DNA of 64,000 nucleotides from Pseudoxanthomonas kalamensis DSM 18571 (GTDB lineage: Bacteria; Pseudomonadota; Gammaproteobacteria; Xanthomonadales; Xanthomonadaceae): the NCBI RefSeq assembly GCF_010211745.1, contig NZ_PDWQ01000001.1, positions 186,001-250,000 on the forward strand, given 5' to 3'. Positions 17,392-26,308 of this stretch are shown piece by piece (positions within the stretch are counted from its first letter, which is position 1; every line of letters begins with the position of its first letter). A program made the position numbers and the translations under genes. The notes below the pieces were generated by a model that did not search any database, was not told the origin of the DNA, and worked only from the letters and a program-made list of their open reading frames with translations.

Positions 17392-18648
17392 ATGCTAAGT
17401 CCTTCATCGAAATTCCGCCGAATTGTCACGACACTTTCGTGGCGCGCCTGCGGGCTGGCCAGCCTGCTGTTCCTTTCGCTCACGGTTGCGCACGCGAGCG
17501 AGGGGCCGGCACCCGGCATCGAGGTGCTGCTCGACGAACATGCCGGCGAACTGCACGGCAAGCGCATCGGCCTGATCACCAACATGACCGGCGTCGATCG
17601 CGAGCTGCGCAGCGATATCGACCTGCTGGCCGCACGCAAGGATCTGCAGCTGGTTGCACTGTTCGGGCCCGAGCACGGCGTACGCGGCGATGCTCAGGCC
17701 GGCGAACACGTCGACTCGACCATCGATGCCGCCACCGGCCTGCCGGTGCACAGCCTGTACGGCGCGCAGCGCGAACCGACGCCGGAGATGCTGCAGGGCA
17801 TCGATCTGCTGCTGTTCGACATCCAGGACATCGGCACGCGCTACTACACCTATCCGTACACGCTGGCCGGGGCGTTGCGCGCGGCCCGGCGCGCCGGCAT
17901 CCCGCTGTGGGTACTGGACCGGCCGGATCCGGTCGGCGGCGTGCAGGTCGAAGGACCGGTGCTGGAGCCGGACTACGCTTCCTTTGTCGGCATGTTTCCG
18001 ATCCCGGTTCGCCACGGCATGACCATCGGCGAACTGGCGCGGCTGTTCAACGACGGCTTCGGCATCGGCGCGCAACTGCAGGTGGTGCCGATGCGCGGCT
18101 GGCGACGCGAAGACGCCGAACCCGGCGGCGCGATGGCCTGGGTGCCGCCGTCGCCGAACATGCCGATCCGCGATACCGCCCTGGTCTACCCGGGCACCGC
18201 GCTGTTCGAGGGCACCAACGTGTCCGAAGGACGCGGCACCACGCGGCCGTTCGAGACCATCGGCGCGCCCTTCGTCGATGCGCAGGCTTTGGCCGCACGA
18301 ATGAACGCGCTCGACCTGCCCGGCGTGCGTTTCCGCCCAACCTGGTTCACGCCGGCGTTTTCCAAGCATGCCGGCGAGCTGTGCGGCGGCGTGCAGCTGC
18401 ACGTCACCGACCGCGAGACCTTCCGGCCGTTCCTGACCGGGCTGGCCCTGGTCAAGATGCTGCACGACGACTACCCGCAGGATTTCGAGTTCCTGCCGGG
18501 ACAGCCGCCATTCTTCGACAAGCTGACCGGCAACGGCTGGATCCGGGCGGCGATCGAACAGGGACAGTCGCTGCAGGACATGCAGGCACGCTGGCAGCCG
18601 GCGCTGCGCGAGTTCGAAGCATTGCGCCGGCGCTATCTGCTCTACTGA
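17392..18648 (+). CDS. namZ: Exo-beta-N-acetylmuramidase NamZ (DUF1343, GH171)
   Basis: A 418-residue exported hydrolase that removes MurNAc from the non-reducing end of peptidoglycan fragments. Residues 1-35 form a signal peptide ending AHA. Family motifs follow: LITNMTGV at 61-68, LFGPEHGVRGD at 90-100, FDIQDIGTRYYTY at 142-154, and EGRGTTRPFE near residue 280. Bacillus subtilis NamZ defined this activity (DUF1343, now GH171). Lying between two GH20 hexosaminidases, it would allow alternating removal of GlcNAc and MurNAc from glycan strands in the periplasm. That teamwork is inference from context. Divergent from GH20 paralogue 1 and convergent with paralogue 2. Confidence 0.88.
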   Translation: MLSPSSKFRRIVTTLSWRACGLASLLFLSLTVAHASEGPAPGIEVLLDEHAGELHGKRIGLITNMTGVDRELRSDIDLLAARKDLQLVALFGPEHGVRGDAQAGEHVDSTIDAATGLPVHSLYGAQREPTPEMLQGIDLLLFDIQDIGTRYYTYPYTLAGALRAARRAGIPLWVLDRPDPVGGVQVEGPVLEPDYASFVGMFPIPVRHGMTIGELARLFNDGFGIGAQLQVVPMRGWRREDAEPGGAMAWVPPSPNMPIRDTALVYPGTALFEGTNVSEGRGTTRPFETIGAPFVDAQALAARMNALDLPGVRFRPTWFTPAFSKHAGELCGGVQLHVTDRETFRPFLTGLALVKMLHDDYPQDFEFLPGQPPFFDKLTGNGWIRAAIEQGQSLQDMQARWQPALREFEALRRRYLLY

Positions 18649-18673
18649 GTCCATACCCGGATCAGGAACGAAC

Positions 18674-20974
18674 TCAGTTCGGCCGCAATTCCACCCGGTC
18701 CAGCGCCCACATCGTCGGCCGGGTATCGCCGGTGAAATAGATGCACAGGTCGGCGCTGTCGCCGGCAGCGGCCAGCGGCGTTTCCAGAGTGACGAAACCG
18801 TCGGCATCCGGCTGCGCTGGCAACGGCAGCGTGGCCAGGGTCGGACCCTCGCAGCCGTCGCGCACCACCAGTTCCCCGTTCGCCGTCGTCGCTGGATGGA
18901 ACTTGCGTCCCGGTTCGTCATGCGCGAGCTGGAAGTAATAGGGAATACGGCCAGCGCGGACGCGCAAGCCGCCGATCCCGCGCAGGTCGGCCTGTTTCCA
19001 CTCCCAGCACGGATTGAAGATGTCCACGTTGAACAGCGCGCGCTCGCCGCGCAGCGGGCCGTCGTCCTCCAGCCGCAGCATCAGCGCGTTGGTGCACATG
19101 GCCAACTGCTCGTCATTGCGGGCCAACAGCGATGTTGCATCGATGTCCAGCGCATCCGGCGCTTCCAACGCCGCGCCCTCGAAGAATGCTGCGGCCCGCA
19201 GATGCACCGGCAACGGCAGCGACAGCGGTTCGGCATAGGCGGGCGATGCTTCCGTCGGCGCGCTGCCATCGGTGCTGTAGCGGATGTCGGCATAGCCGGC
19301 CGGATTGCTCAATGCGATCTCGGCGGTGCCGGCGACGCGGTCGGCCTTGGTGTCGAACACCACCTGGAACGGTGTGCGCGCGTAGTCGATGCCCAGCGCG
19401 CGGTAGCGGTGCAACTGCGCCGGCAACCGGATCAGGAAGTCGGCATAGTCCTTGTACGCGGCCGGCGACCAGCCGGTTTCGGCCAGCGCGGCGATTCGCG
19501 GAAAGATCGCATGCTGCACGCGCGTGAAGCTGCGCATGTGCTCGGTCCACACGTTGGCCTGCAGGCCGAGAATATGTCGGCGCTTGTCCGCATCGAGTTC
19601 TTCCGGCACCGGCTCGAAGGCGTACACGTCCTGCAGGGTCACCAGGGTCGGTCGGCCCGGAGGCTCGTCCGTCGATGCGGTCTGCAGGTAATCCAGATAC
19701 AACTTGTTCCATGGCGACATCACCACGTCGTGGCCCTGATTGGCGGCCTCGATCCCGCCTTCGGTGCCGCGCCACGACATCACCGTGGCTTCCGCCGGCA
19801 GACCGCCTTCCAGGATTTCGTCCCAGCCGATCAGGCGCTTGCCGCGCGCGGCGAGGAACTTTTCCAGCCGCGCCACCAGTACGCCCTGCATGGCCATCTC
19901 GTTGTCGACGCCGAATTCCTTCATCCGCGCCTGCACGCGCGCCGATGCTTCCCACTGGTCCTTGACCGCTTCGTCGCCGCCGATGTGCACATAGGCACCG
20001 GGGAACAGGTCGGCGACTTCGGCCAGCACGTTCTCCAGGAACTCCAGCGTGGGTTCCTCGACATTGAACAGATTGCTGAACACGCCCCATTCGCCGACCG
20101 GCAACAGCGGTTGGTCGGTGGTCCCCAATTGCGGGTACGCGGCGATGGCGGCGGTGGCGTGGCCGGGCACGTCGATCTCCGGCACCACGGTGATGTGACG
20201 CGCGGCGGCGTAGGCGACGATGTCGCGGATCTGGTCCTGGCTGTAGTAACCGCAGTACGGCACCAGCTCGCCGCTGTCCGGGTCGATGCCGCCGTCGCCT
20301 GCCGGAATCCGGCAGCTGCCGACTTCGGTCAGCTTCGGATAGCGCTTGATTTCGATCCGCCAGCCCTGGTCGTCGGTCAGGTGCCAGTGGAACACGTTGA
20401 GCTTGTGCAGGGCCATCGCGTCGAGCAGTTTCTCGATGTCCTCGACCGACTGGAAATGGCGGGCCGAGTCGAGCATCAGTCCGCGCCATGCGAAGCGCGG
20501 TGCGTCTTCGATATGCAGGGCCGGCAGCCGCACCGGGCCATTGCTTTCGCCCGAGGTCAGCAACTGCCACAAGGTGACCGCGCCGTAGTACAAGCCCGCC
20601 TCGCTGCTTGCCGCGATCGTGATGCCATCGGCGGTGATATCGAGCGAATAGGCTTCCGGAGAAGCTCCGGCCTGCGCCTCGTCGAGAACGAAGCGGATGC
20701 CGGAACCGCTGCCGCCGATCTTCGGTTGCACGGCCCCGGTGGCCGCCAGCATGTCGATGAACTGCCTCGCCACACGCTGCGCCGCTTCACCATCGGCCAC
20801 CACCGGGGTCTTCGCATCGATCACAAAGCTGCCATCCTTCGTTTCCAGATTGGCCGGCATCGGGATCAACCGCGGCGTGGTCGCGGCGGTATCGTCGGAC
20901 GGCTGGCGTGTGCAGGCCGCCAGGCACAGCAGAAGCAACAGGCTCGCCAGCAGGGTCGGGATCTTCGTGGTCAT
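18674..20974 (-). CDS. Beta-N-acetylhexosaminidase, GH20 lipoprotein (paralogue 2)
   Basis: A 766-residue GH20 enzyme closely related to the one at 14953-17277. The lipobox CLAAC (Cys21), the first 270 residues and the HIGGDEA catalytic motif are almost identical, while the segment just before the catalytic Asp-Glu and the C-terminal third differ clearly. Predicted role: periplasmic release of terminal GlcNAc or GalNAc. It converges on namZ, and its 5' end follows the terminator of the TonB receptor gene, so it needs a promoter of its own in the short stretch 20975-21009 or read-through. The differing blocks may give a different aglycone preference. Confidence 0.93.
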   Translation of the reverse strand: MTTKIPTLLASLLLLLCLAACTRQPSDDTAATTPRLIPMPANLETKDGSFVIDAKTPVVADGEAAQRVARQFIDMLAATGAVQPKIGGSGSGIRFVLDEAQAGASPEAYSLDITADGITIAASSEAGLYYGAVTLWQLLTSGESNGPVRLPALHIEDAPRFAWRGLMLDSARHFQSVEDIEKLLDAMALHKLNVFHWHLTDDQGWRIEIKRYPKLTEVGSCRIPAGDGGIDPDSGELVPYCGYYSQDQIRDIVAYAAARHITVVPEIDVPGHATAAIAAYPQLGTTDQPLLPVGEWGVFSNLFNVEEPTLEFLENVLAEVADLFPGAYVHIGGDEAVKDQWEASARVQARMKEFGVDNEMAMQGVLVARLEKFLAARGKRLIGWDEILEGGLPAEATVMSWRGTEGGIEAANQGHDVVMSPWNKLYLDYLQTASTDEPPGRPTLVTLQDVYAFEPVPEELDADKRRHILGLQANVWTEHMRSFTRVQHAIFPRIAALAETGWSPAAYKDYADFLIRLPAQLHRYRALGIDYARTPFQVVFDTKADRVAGTAEIALSNPAGYADIRYSTDGSAPTEASPAYAEPLSLPLPVHLRAAAFFEGAALEAPDALDIDATSLLARNDEQLAMCTNALMLRLEDDGPLRGERALFNVDIFNPCWEWKQADLRGIGGLRVRAGRIPYYFQLAHDEPGRKFHPATTANGELVVRDGCEGPTLATLPLPAQPDADGFVTLETPLAAAGDSADLCIYFTGDTRPTMWALDRVELRPN

Positions 20975-21009
20975 CGCGGCTCCGGTACGTCGTGATGGGG
21001 GCAGTGTAG

Positions 21010-21036
21010 AAAAAAGGGGCCCGGAAACCGGGCCCC
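21010..21036 (-). terminator. Rho-independent terminator after the TonB receptor gene
   Basis: Read on the minus strand, GGGGCCCGG pairs with CCGGGCCCC (9 bp, perfect) across a 3-nt loop, directly followed by six T. It lies 40 bp after the stop of the receptor gene. One of the strongest terminators in the window. Confidence 0.88.
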
Positions 21037-21075
21037 GGAGGGAAGTACAGCCAATGATTGCCTATCCGCGCAAGA

Positions 21076-23817
21076 TCAGAACTTGAAACGGAAATTCAGG
21101 TAGTACTGCCTGCCGTTCTGGTAAATCGAGCGCGGCTGGTCCTTGTTCAACGCGTAGTACTTCAACTTGGGCTCATTGAGGTTCAAGCCGTCCAGCGTGA
21201 CCGTCATCCAGTCGGCAACTTTGTAGCCAAGCGAGACGTTCACCACGTCGGTATCGTCCTGGTAATAGGCGGTCGCCCGGTCCAGCCCGCTGTAGAACGA
21301 GGAGCGGAAGGTATAGTTGATGCGGGCGTTGAAACGGTCGTTCTCGAAGTAGCCGCCGATGTTGTAGGTGTTCTTCGAGGTGCCGACCAGGTCACCGCCA
21401 CCCTTTTCTTCCGCGTCGGCGTAGGTGTAGTTGGCATTGATACCGAAGTACTCGCCGATCGGCTGTTCATAGGTCAACTCGAAACCCTTGACCTTGCCAT
21501 CGGTGTTGTAGGGCACGGTCAGGACATAATCGGCCAGATAGCCCTGCGGCGTGGTCGTGCTGTAGGTCATGTACTGCTGGGTGACATGACCGTAGCCGAC
21601 GTAGTTCTTCAGGTCCATGTAGAACACGCTGCCCGCCAGCAAGGCGCGGGGCGCGAAGTACCACTCCAGCGATGCGTCGAAGTTGGTGGAGAGGATTGGC
21701 TCCAGATCCGGGTTGCCGCCACTACCCGAGCCGATGCCGCCATCCGTGGAAGGCGGGCTGAGCGAGATCGCGCCGGCGAGCGCCGAATAGTCCGGACGGG
21801 TCATCGTGCGTGAAACCGCCAGACGCGCAACCATGTCGTCCGAGACTTCGTACTTGAAGTTCACGCTCGGCAACAGATCGTTGTAGGTATGTTCGGTGAT
21901 GACGGGGACGTAGGGCCCGAAGTCCGATCCGGTGACCGCATCGGGGTCGCCGGTGCCGGAAATATTGTTATGGATGCGTTCCTCGGTGCGCACGAAACGC
22001 AGGCCCACATTGCCGCTCCAGCGGTCGCCTTCCATGTTCAGCTGCACATAGGCGGCACTGCTCTTCTCTTCCAGGGCGTAGATGCCGGCCCAGTCGCTGC
22101 GGGTGACCGGGTTGCGATTGGTCAGGCGGTTGTACTCGGCCAACTGTTCCGGGGTCAGGTACCAGATATCGCGCGGGAAGCTGCCGCCGAGACCGTCGGC
22201 GAAATTGCCAGGGTAGTTGTGCGAGCTGACCGGGATGTTGTCCAGGTCCAGCGGCGAGTCGGTGCCGACCGGGCACCAGTTGGCCTGCGACCAGTCGAAA
22301 GGCACCGCATTGCCGTTGGCGTCGATGCATCCGGGTCCCTGTCCGGTAGCGGTCTTGGATTCGCGGCTGTGCTCCGCATAGCGCAGACCGAACTGCAGCG
22401 AGGTCATCGCACCGCTGTCGATGAAATACTCGCCATCCAGTTGTGCCCAGTCTTCCTTGTCCTCGACCTTGACGTCCTGGTAGCCGAAAATCCAGCCTAG
22501 GGAAGTAGTTTGAGCCGAGGTGTCCTCGCCGACATACCAGTCGGCCGCGCCCACGCCATTCAGACCCCAGCCACCGCCGCTGCCGACGCCGACGTTCCAC
22601 TCGGCCACGTCCTGGGTCGGCGTCTCGCCGGTACCTCTGGAAGTGCCGATCTGTCCCTTCAAGCTGAGCTTGTCGCTGACATCCCAGTCCGCATCGAAGC
22701 TGACGTAGGAGGAGTCCGCGCTGGAGTCGGGGCGGGAAATCTGGTCATAGACGCCGTAAGTGGTGCCTGCAACCGGATCGAAATCGGCCTGTACCAGCGT
22801 CCCGTTGCGAACGACATAACCAGGATTCGGCGCCTGCCCGTTCCCCTGTGCCAGGAAGTGCGTCACCCACAACAGATAATTGCGGTTGTAGTTTTCCGCG
22901 TCCTGGTTCGAGACGAATGCGTTCAGGTCCAGGGTCAGGTTGTCGAGCGGCTTGAATTGCAGGTCGATCAACCCGCCGGTGCGCTTGCGCTTCTGTTCGA
23001 ACAGGGCCGAGCCGATCATGGTCGGGTACCACACGCCAGCCAGGTCGGGATTCGTTGCCGCCAAGGCGCTGTCGGCACCGACTTGTTCGTAACCCAGGAT
23101 TTCCTGGCCATCACGGCGCAAGCTGCGCTCTTCGGAGAAGGCCTGAACCATCACGCCGAAGGTATTGGCGTCGTTCTTCCAGTTCAGCAGGCCGCTGAAT
23201 TGCGGCTCGGTCTTGTCCGGCAGATCCGAGTACACGGCGCCGATCGAGGCTTCCGCAGTCAGGTTCTCGGCGAATTCCAGCGGCTTGCGGGTAATGATGT
23301 CCACCGAACCGGCGACGCCGCCTTCGACCAGGCTGGCCTGCGAGGTCTTGTGTACCACGATCTGGCTGACCAGCTCCGACGGCAGCAGGGTGTAGCTGAC
23401 GCTGCGGCCCACGGTGCCGGTCTGGTTCAGCACGAACCAGTCACCCGAGGCGATGTTGTGCCCGTTGAACAGGGTCTGGGTCAGGCTGGGATTTGTGCCA
23501 CGCATGCTGACGCGGTCGTTCTCGTCGAATCCGCCTTCATTGGCACCTGCCGAACTGACAGTCACGCCGGACACGCGCTGCAGCGAGTCGGCGATGTTCT
23601 TGTCAGGCATCTTTCCGATGTCCTCGGCGGTGACGACTTCGACGTGCGACTTGGCTTCGCGCTTGACGTCGAGCGATTTTTCCATGCTGCCGCGAATGCC
23701 GACGACGGTCACGGTGTCGAGGTCGGTTGCGGTGTCCGTCTCCTGCGCGTGGGCCTGCGCAGCAAAGCCCAGGCTCGCCACGATCGCAGCAGAAAGGATT
23801 GATTTTCTATGATTCAT
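21076..23817 (-). CDS. TonB-dependent outer-membrane receptor (amino-sugar type)
   Basis: A 913-residue outer-membrane transporter. It has a signal peptide (ending AQAHA), a TonB box-like DTVTVVG near residue 32, a plug domain with AEDIGKMPDKNIADSLQRVSG and SMRGTNP motifs, and a 22-strand-type barrel ending in YYLNFRFKF with C-terminal Phe. The IRGSMEKSL and IADSLQRVSGV signatures mark the large Xanthomonad/Caulobacter subfamily tied to glycan use. Neighbouring hexosaminidases suggest chitooligosaccharide or muropeptide import, which is inference. GC content is somewhat lower than in housekeeping genes. A weak NagR-like site lies upstream at 23984-23999. Confidence 0.92.
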   Translation of the reverse strand: MNHRKSILSAAIVASLGFAAQAHAQETDTATDLDTVTVVGIRGSMEKSLDVKREAKSHVEVVTAEDIGKMPDKNIADSLQRVSGVTVSSAGANEGGFDENDRVSMRGTNPSLTQTLFNGHNIASGDWFVLNQTGTVGRSVSYTLLPSELVSQIVVHKTSQASLVEGGVAGSVDIITRKPLEFAENLTAEASIGAVYSDLPDKTEPQFSGLLNWKNDANTFGVMVQAFSEERSLRRDGQEILGYEQVGADSALAATNPDLAGVWYPTMIGSALFEQKRKRTGGLIDLQFKPLDNLTLDLNAFVSNQDAENYNRNYLLWVTHFLAQGNGQAPNPGYVVRNGTLVQADFDPVAGTTYGVYDQISRPDSSADSSYVSFDADWDVSDKLSLKGQIGTSRGTGETPTQDVAEWNVGVGSGGGWGLNGVGAADWYVGEDTSAQTTSLGWIFGYQDVKVEDKEDWAQLDGEYFIDSGAMTSLQFGLRYAEHSRESKTATGQGPGCIDANGNAVPFDWSQANWCPVGTDSPLDLDNIPVSSHNYPGNFADGLGGSFPRDIWYLTPEQLAEYNRLTNRNPVTRSDWAGIYALEEKSSAAYVQLNMEGDRWSGNVGLRFVRTEERIHNNISGTGDPDAVTGSDFGPYVPVITEHTYNDLLPSVNFKYEVSDDMVARLAVSRTMTRPDYSALAGAISLSPPSTDGGIGSGSGGNPDLEPILSTNFDASLEWYFAPRALLAGSVFYMDLKNYVGYGHVTQQYMTYSTTTPQGYLADYVLTVPYNTDGKVKGFELTYEQPIGEYFGINANYTYADAEEKGGGDLVGTSKNTYNIGGYFENDRFNARINYTFRSSFYSGLDRATAYYQDDTDVVNVSLGYKVADWMTVTLDGLNLNEPKLKYYALNKDQPRSIYQNGRQYYLNFRFKF

Positions 23818-23983
23818 GATGCTTCCCCATCGCTGGTTGAATTGAGGCGGCGTCGCCGCAGCCCGGTTTGCTTCTTGCGGATGAACTCCTGCAATAGCCG
23901 ACTTGCTTAATCACCCGTCTTTTGCAGGCGACTTGTCCGCATCCGTTGCGGGATTGCTCACAGTTGCGGTGTTGCACTCAGCA

Positions 23984-23999
23984 TTGACAGTGTTCGACA
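23984..23999. promoter_or_regulatory. Weak NagR-operator-like sequence upstream of receptor gene
   Basis: TTGACAGTGTTCGACA matches 10 of 16 positions of the perfect palindrome at 29797-29812, including TTGACA and the central GTT. It lies about 170 bp upstream of the receptor start, within the 213-bp gap before the third GH20 gene. Could be chance. Confidence 0.2.
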
Positions 24000-24030
24000 G
24001 ACAACCGGGTACGGGCATCTGCCGTCAATA

Positions 24031-26193
24031 TCAGTGGTTGCCAGCTTTGGCCAAGTCGGTCAATTTGTGGATGGCTGGCACAATGGTGATCAACAGGTCG
24101 GCTGGGGGTTGCGTCGGCGCCATCATCACTGACAACACGGACTCAGAAGCCTTGGCGGCCAGATCCTGGTTGTTTAGTAACGTGGTCGCACTGCTTGTCC
24201 AGGTTTCATCAGGCATGGCACCGGAGTCGTGCAGGGCAAGCGCTTCCAAGCCCAGGCTGCACAACTTTTCGACGGTTTCGGAAACCGGGAGGGCAGAACG
24301 CAGCGCTGGGTGTCGGGTTGCGGAAGCGGCGAACGCGGCATGATTGGCCTGCCAGCGGATGAGCATGGATTTGATTTCCGCACTGACGGAGGCATCGCCT
24401 GCCACCAGGCTGTTGACCAGTGCGACAAAGTGCGTGGCGGGCTGGCTGTCCGGTGAGGCGGCATCCGCCAACTGATTGAAGTGCTGCACGCTCGGCGTCT
24501 GTCCGCGCATCATGTCGCGCATGGCGTGCATGTGGGCAAAATTCCGTACCGGAGCAGTCACTTCTAGCAGGGTCGCCGCCGGACCGGTATCGCCGGGGGC
24601 AATTCTGGACAACATGCGTTCCTGGTTAGCACGATCCTGAAGACCTAACGTGCGCAGCAGGTCCTGCACCGCAAACAATCGTGCGTGCAGGTCATCGATA
24701 TCCCTGGTTGCAGCCGGTGACCAAAGACGCTCGCCAACCGCGGCCAGACGTGGCCAGACGCGGCCGTCGAGCATTTCGTCAGTGACGATCTCGGACCAGA
24801 TGGGCGCTTCGCCGCCAATGACCAGCGCGCTCTGCGAGGGATCCAGCTTGAGCCCGGGAACTTTCAGCATGTCGTCGCTGAAGAAGGTGGAGATTTCGGG
24901 AAATGCGGCCTTGATGGCGTTGTAATTGTCGGGGTCCAGCGCGTAGGCCGTCGGGTCCAGCGGGTCCACCTGATAGTGAAATGCGGAAGGATTGAGGTGG
25001 TCGAGGTAGTACCCGGATGACACGATGACGCGCTTACCCGTGCCAGTGGCCTTGGCCACCGCAGTGGAGCTCTTCCACGTCTGTATGACGATGTCGTCCG
25101 GGGTCTCACCGTGGATCACGTCTTCCCAGCCCAGCAGCTTCTTGTCGTGCTTCTTCACGATGGCCGACAGCCGATCAAGGAAATAAGCTTGCAGCGCTGT
25201 CTTATCTGCAAGGCCATTCTGGGCCATGAACGCTTGGATGGTTTCGCTCTGTGCCCAGTCCGCACCACTGACCTCGTCACCGCCGGCGTGAAAGTAGGGT
25301 GAGGGAAAGAGTCCGGCTATTTCCTTGACGAGATTGTCGAGGAGTTCATAGGTCTTCGGGTCGATTGGATTGATCGCGGGCCCGGTCAGACCGACCTGTG
25401 CACCAGGCGCAGAGGCAAGAAAGGGGTAAGCAGCAATCATCGCGGCGGTGTGTCCGGGCAGATCGATCTCTGGAACGATCGTCACCCCGCGGTCGGCTGC
25501 GTAGGCCACCAAGTCACGAATCTGGCCTTGGGTGTAGAAGTCGCCGTTTGTTGCCTCGGTGAGCTTGGGATATTGCAGACTCTGGATGCGGAACGCTTCG
25601 TTGTCGCTCAGATGGAGGTGCAACACATTCAGCTTGACGATTTCCATGGCGTCGATCTGCCGCTTGATGGCGGCTACCGACATGAAATGCCGGGCGGTAT
25701 CGATCATCAATCCGCGCCATGCAAAACGTGGCGCGTCCTGAATGCTTGCGACGCGGACATGTGCGCCATCATCATCTTGGTACACAAGTTGACGCAGTGT
25801 GGCCAATCCGCGCAATACGCCGATCTGCGTATCAGATTTGAGTACCAGCTCGCCCCTGCTGAACTGAAGTGAATACGCCTCCGCACTCGCAGGCAGGTCA
25901 ATGCTGGTCCGAGTCTCGGACGTGCAGCATTCGATTTTCAGCAACGGGCCATTCGCAGCCATGCCGTACTGCCCGCTGATCGTGTTGACGTCTGCGACGA
26001 ACCTTGCAGCGGCGGTCGCAAGCATGTTGTTACTGGCCTTCCCGGAAAACTCGATGCGGAACTGTCCGTTCAACGGCAGCGAATCCTTGCCGAAGGTGAC
26101 ATGCGATGGCACTGGCAGCAAGGTCTGGGCAAATGCGGGCACGCCAGCAACCGAGAGCAACAGTGCCATACTGAATGACAAAATATTGTTCAT
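24031..26193 (-). CDS. Beta-N-acetylhexosaminidase, GH20 (third, divergent)
   Basis: A 720-residue GH20 enzyme with a cleavable signal peptide (residues 1-23, ending AFAQ) rather than a lipobox. The barrel starts near APRFAWRG (residue 154). It has LHLHLSDNEAFR at 191-202 and catalytic Asp306-Glu307 in HAGGDEV. The C-terminal 200 residues are helical and unlike those of the two paralogues upstream. The ATG at 26193 is preferred over a TTG three codons upstream because AAAGG lies about 10 bp ahead of it. GC content is visibly lower (near 58% in sampled lines) than in the neighbouring nag genes, suggesting separate acquisition. Likely paired with the receptor gene upstream on the same strand. 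Confidence 0.9.
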   Translation of the reverse strand: MNNILSFSMALLLSVAGVPAFAQTLLPVPSHVTFGKDSLPLNGQFRIEFSGKASNNMLATAAARFVADVNTISGQYGMAANGPLLKIECCTSETRTSIDLPASAEAYSLQFSRGELVLKSDTQIGVLRGLATLRQLVYQDDDGAHVRVASIQDAPRFAWRGLMIDTARHFMSVAAIKRQIDAMEIVKLNVLHLHLSDNEAFRIQSLQYPKLTEATNGDFYTQGQIRDLVAYAADRGVTIVPEIDLPGHTAAMIAAYPFLASAPGAQVGLTGPAINPIDPKTYELLDNLVKEIAGLFPSPYFHAGGDEVSGADWAQSETIQAFMAQNGLADKTALQAYFLDRLSAIVKKHDKKLLGWEDVIHGETPDDIVIQTWKSSTAVAKATGTGKRVIVSSGYYLDHLNPSAFHYQVDPLDPTAYALDPDNYNAIKAAFPEISTFFSDDMLKVPGLKLDPSQSALVIGGEAPIWSEIVTDEMLDGRVWPRLAAVGERLWSPAATRDIDDLHARLFAVQDLLRTLGLQDRANQERMLSRIAPGDTGPAATLLEVTAPVRNFAHMHAMRDMMRGQTPSVQHFNQLADAASPDSQPATHFVALVNSLVAGDASVSAEIKSMLIRWQANHAAFAASATRHPALRSALPVSETVEKLCSLGLEALALHDSGAMPDETWTSSATTLLNNQDLAAKASESVLSVMMAPTQPPADLLITIVPAIHKLTDLAKAGNH

Positions 26194-26308
26194 GACTATC
26201 AACCTTTCAATGAAGCGGAACTGTCATGGATCCGAATGGGTGTGGAATCACAGCCCCGCCTGCAGGCGAATGGAAAAAGCACTGCGGCGGGCGGAGCTGC
26301 CTTGCCGA

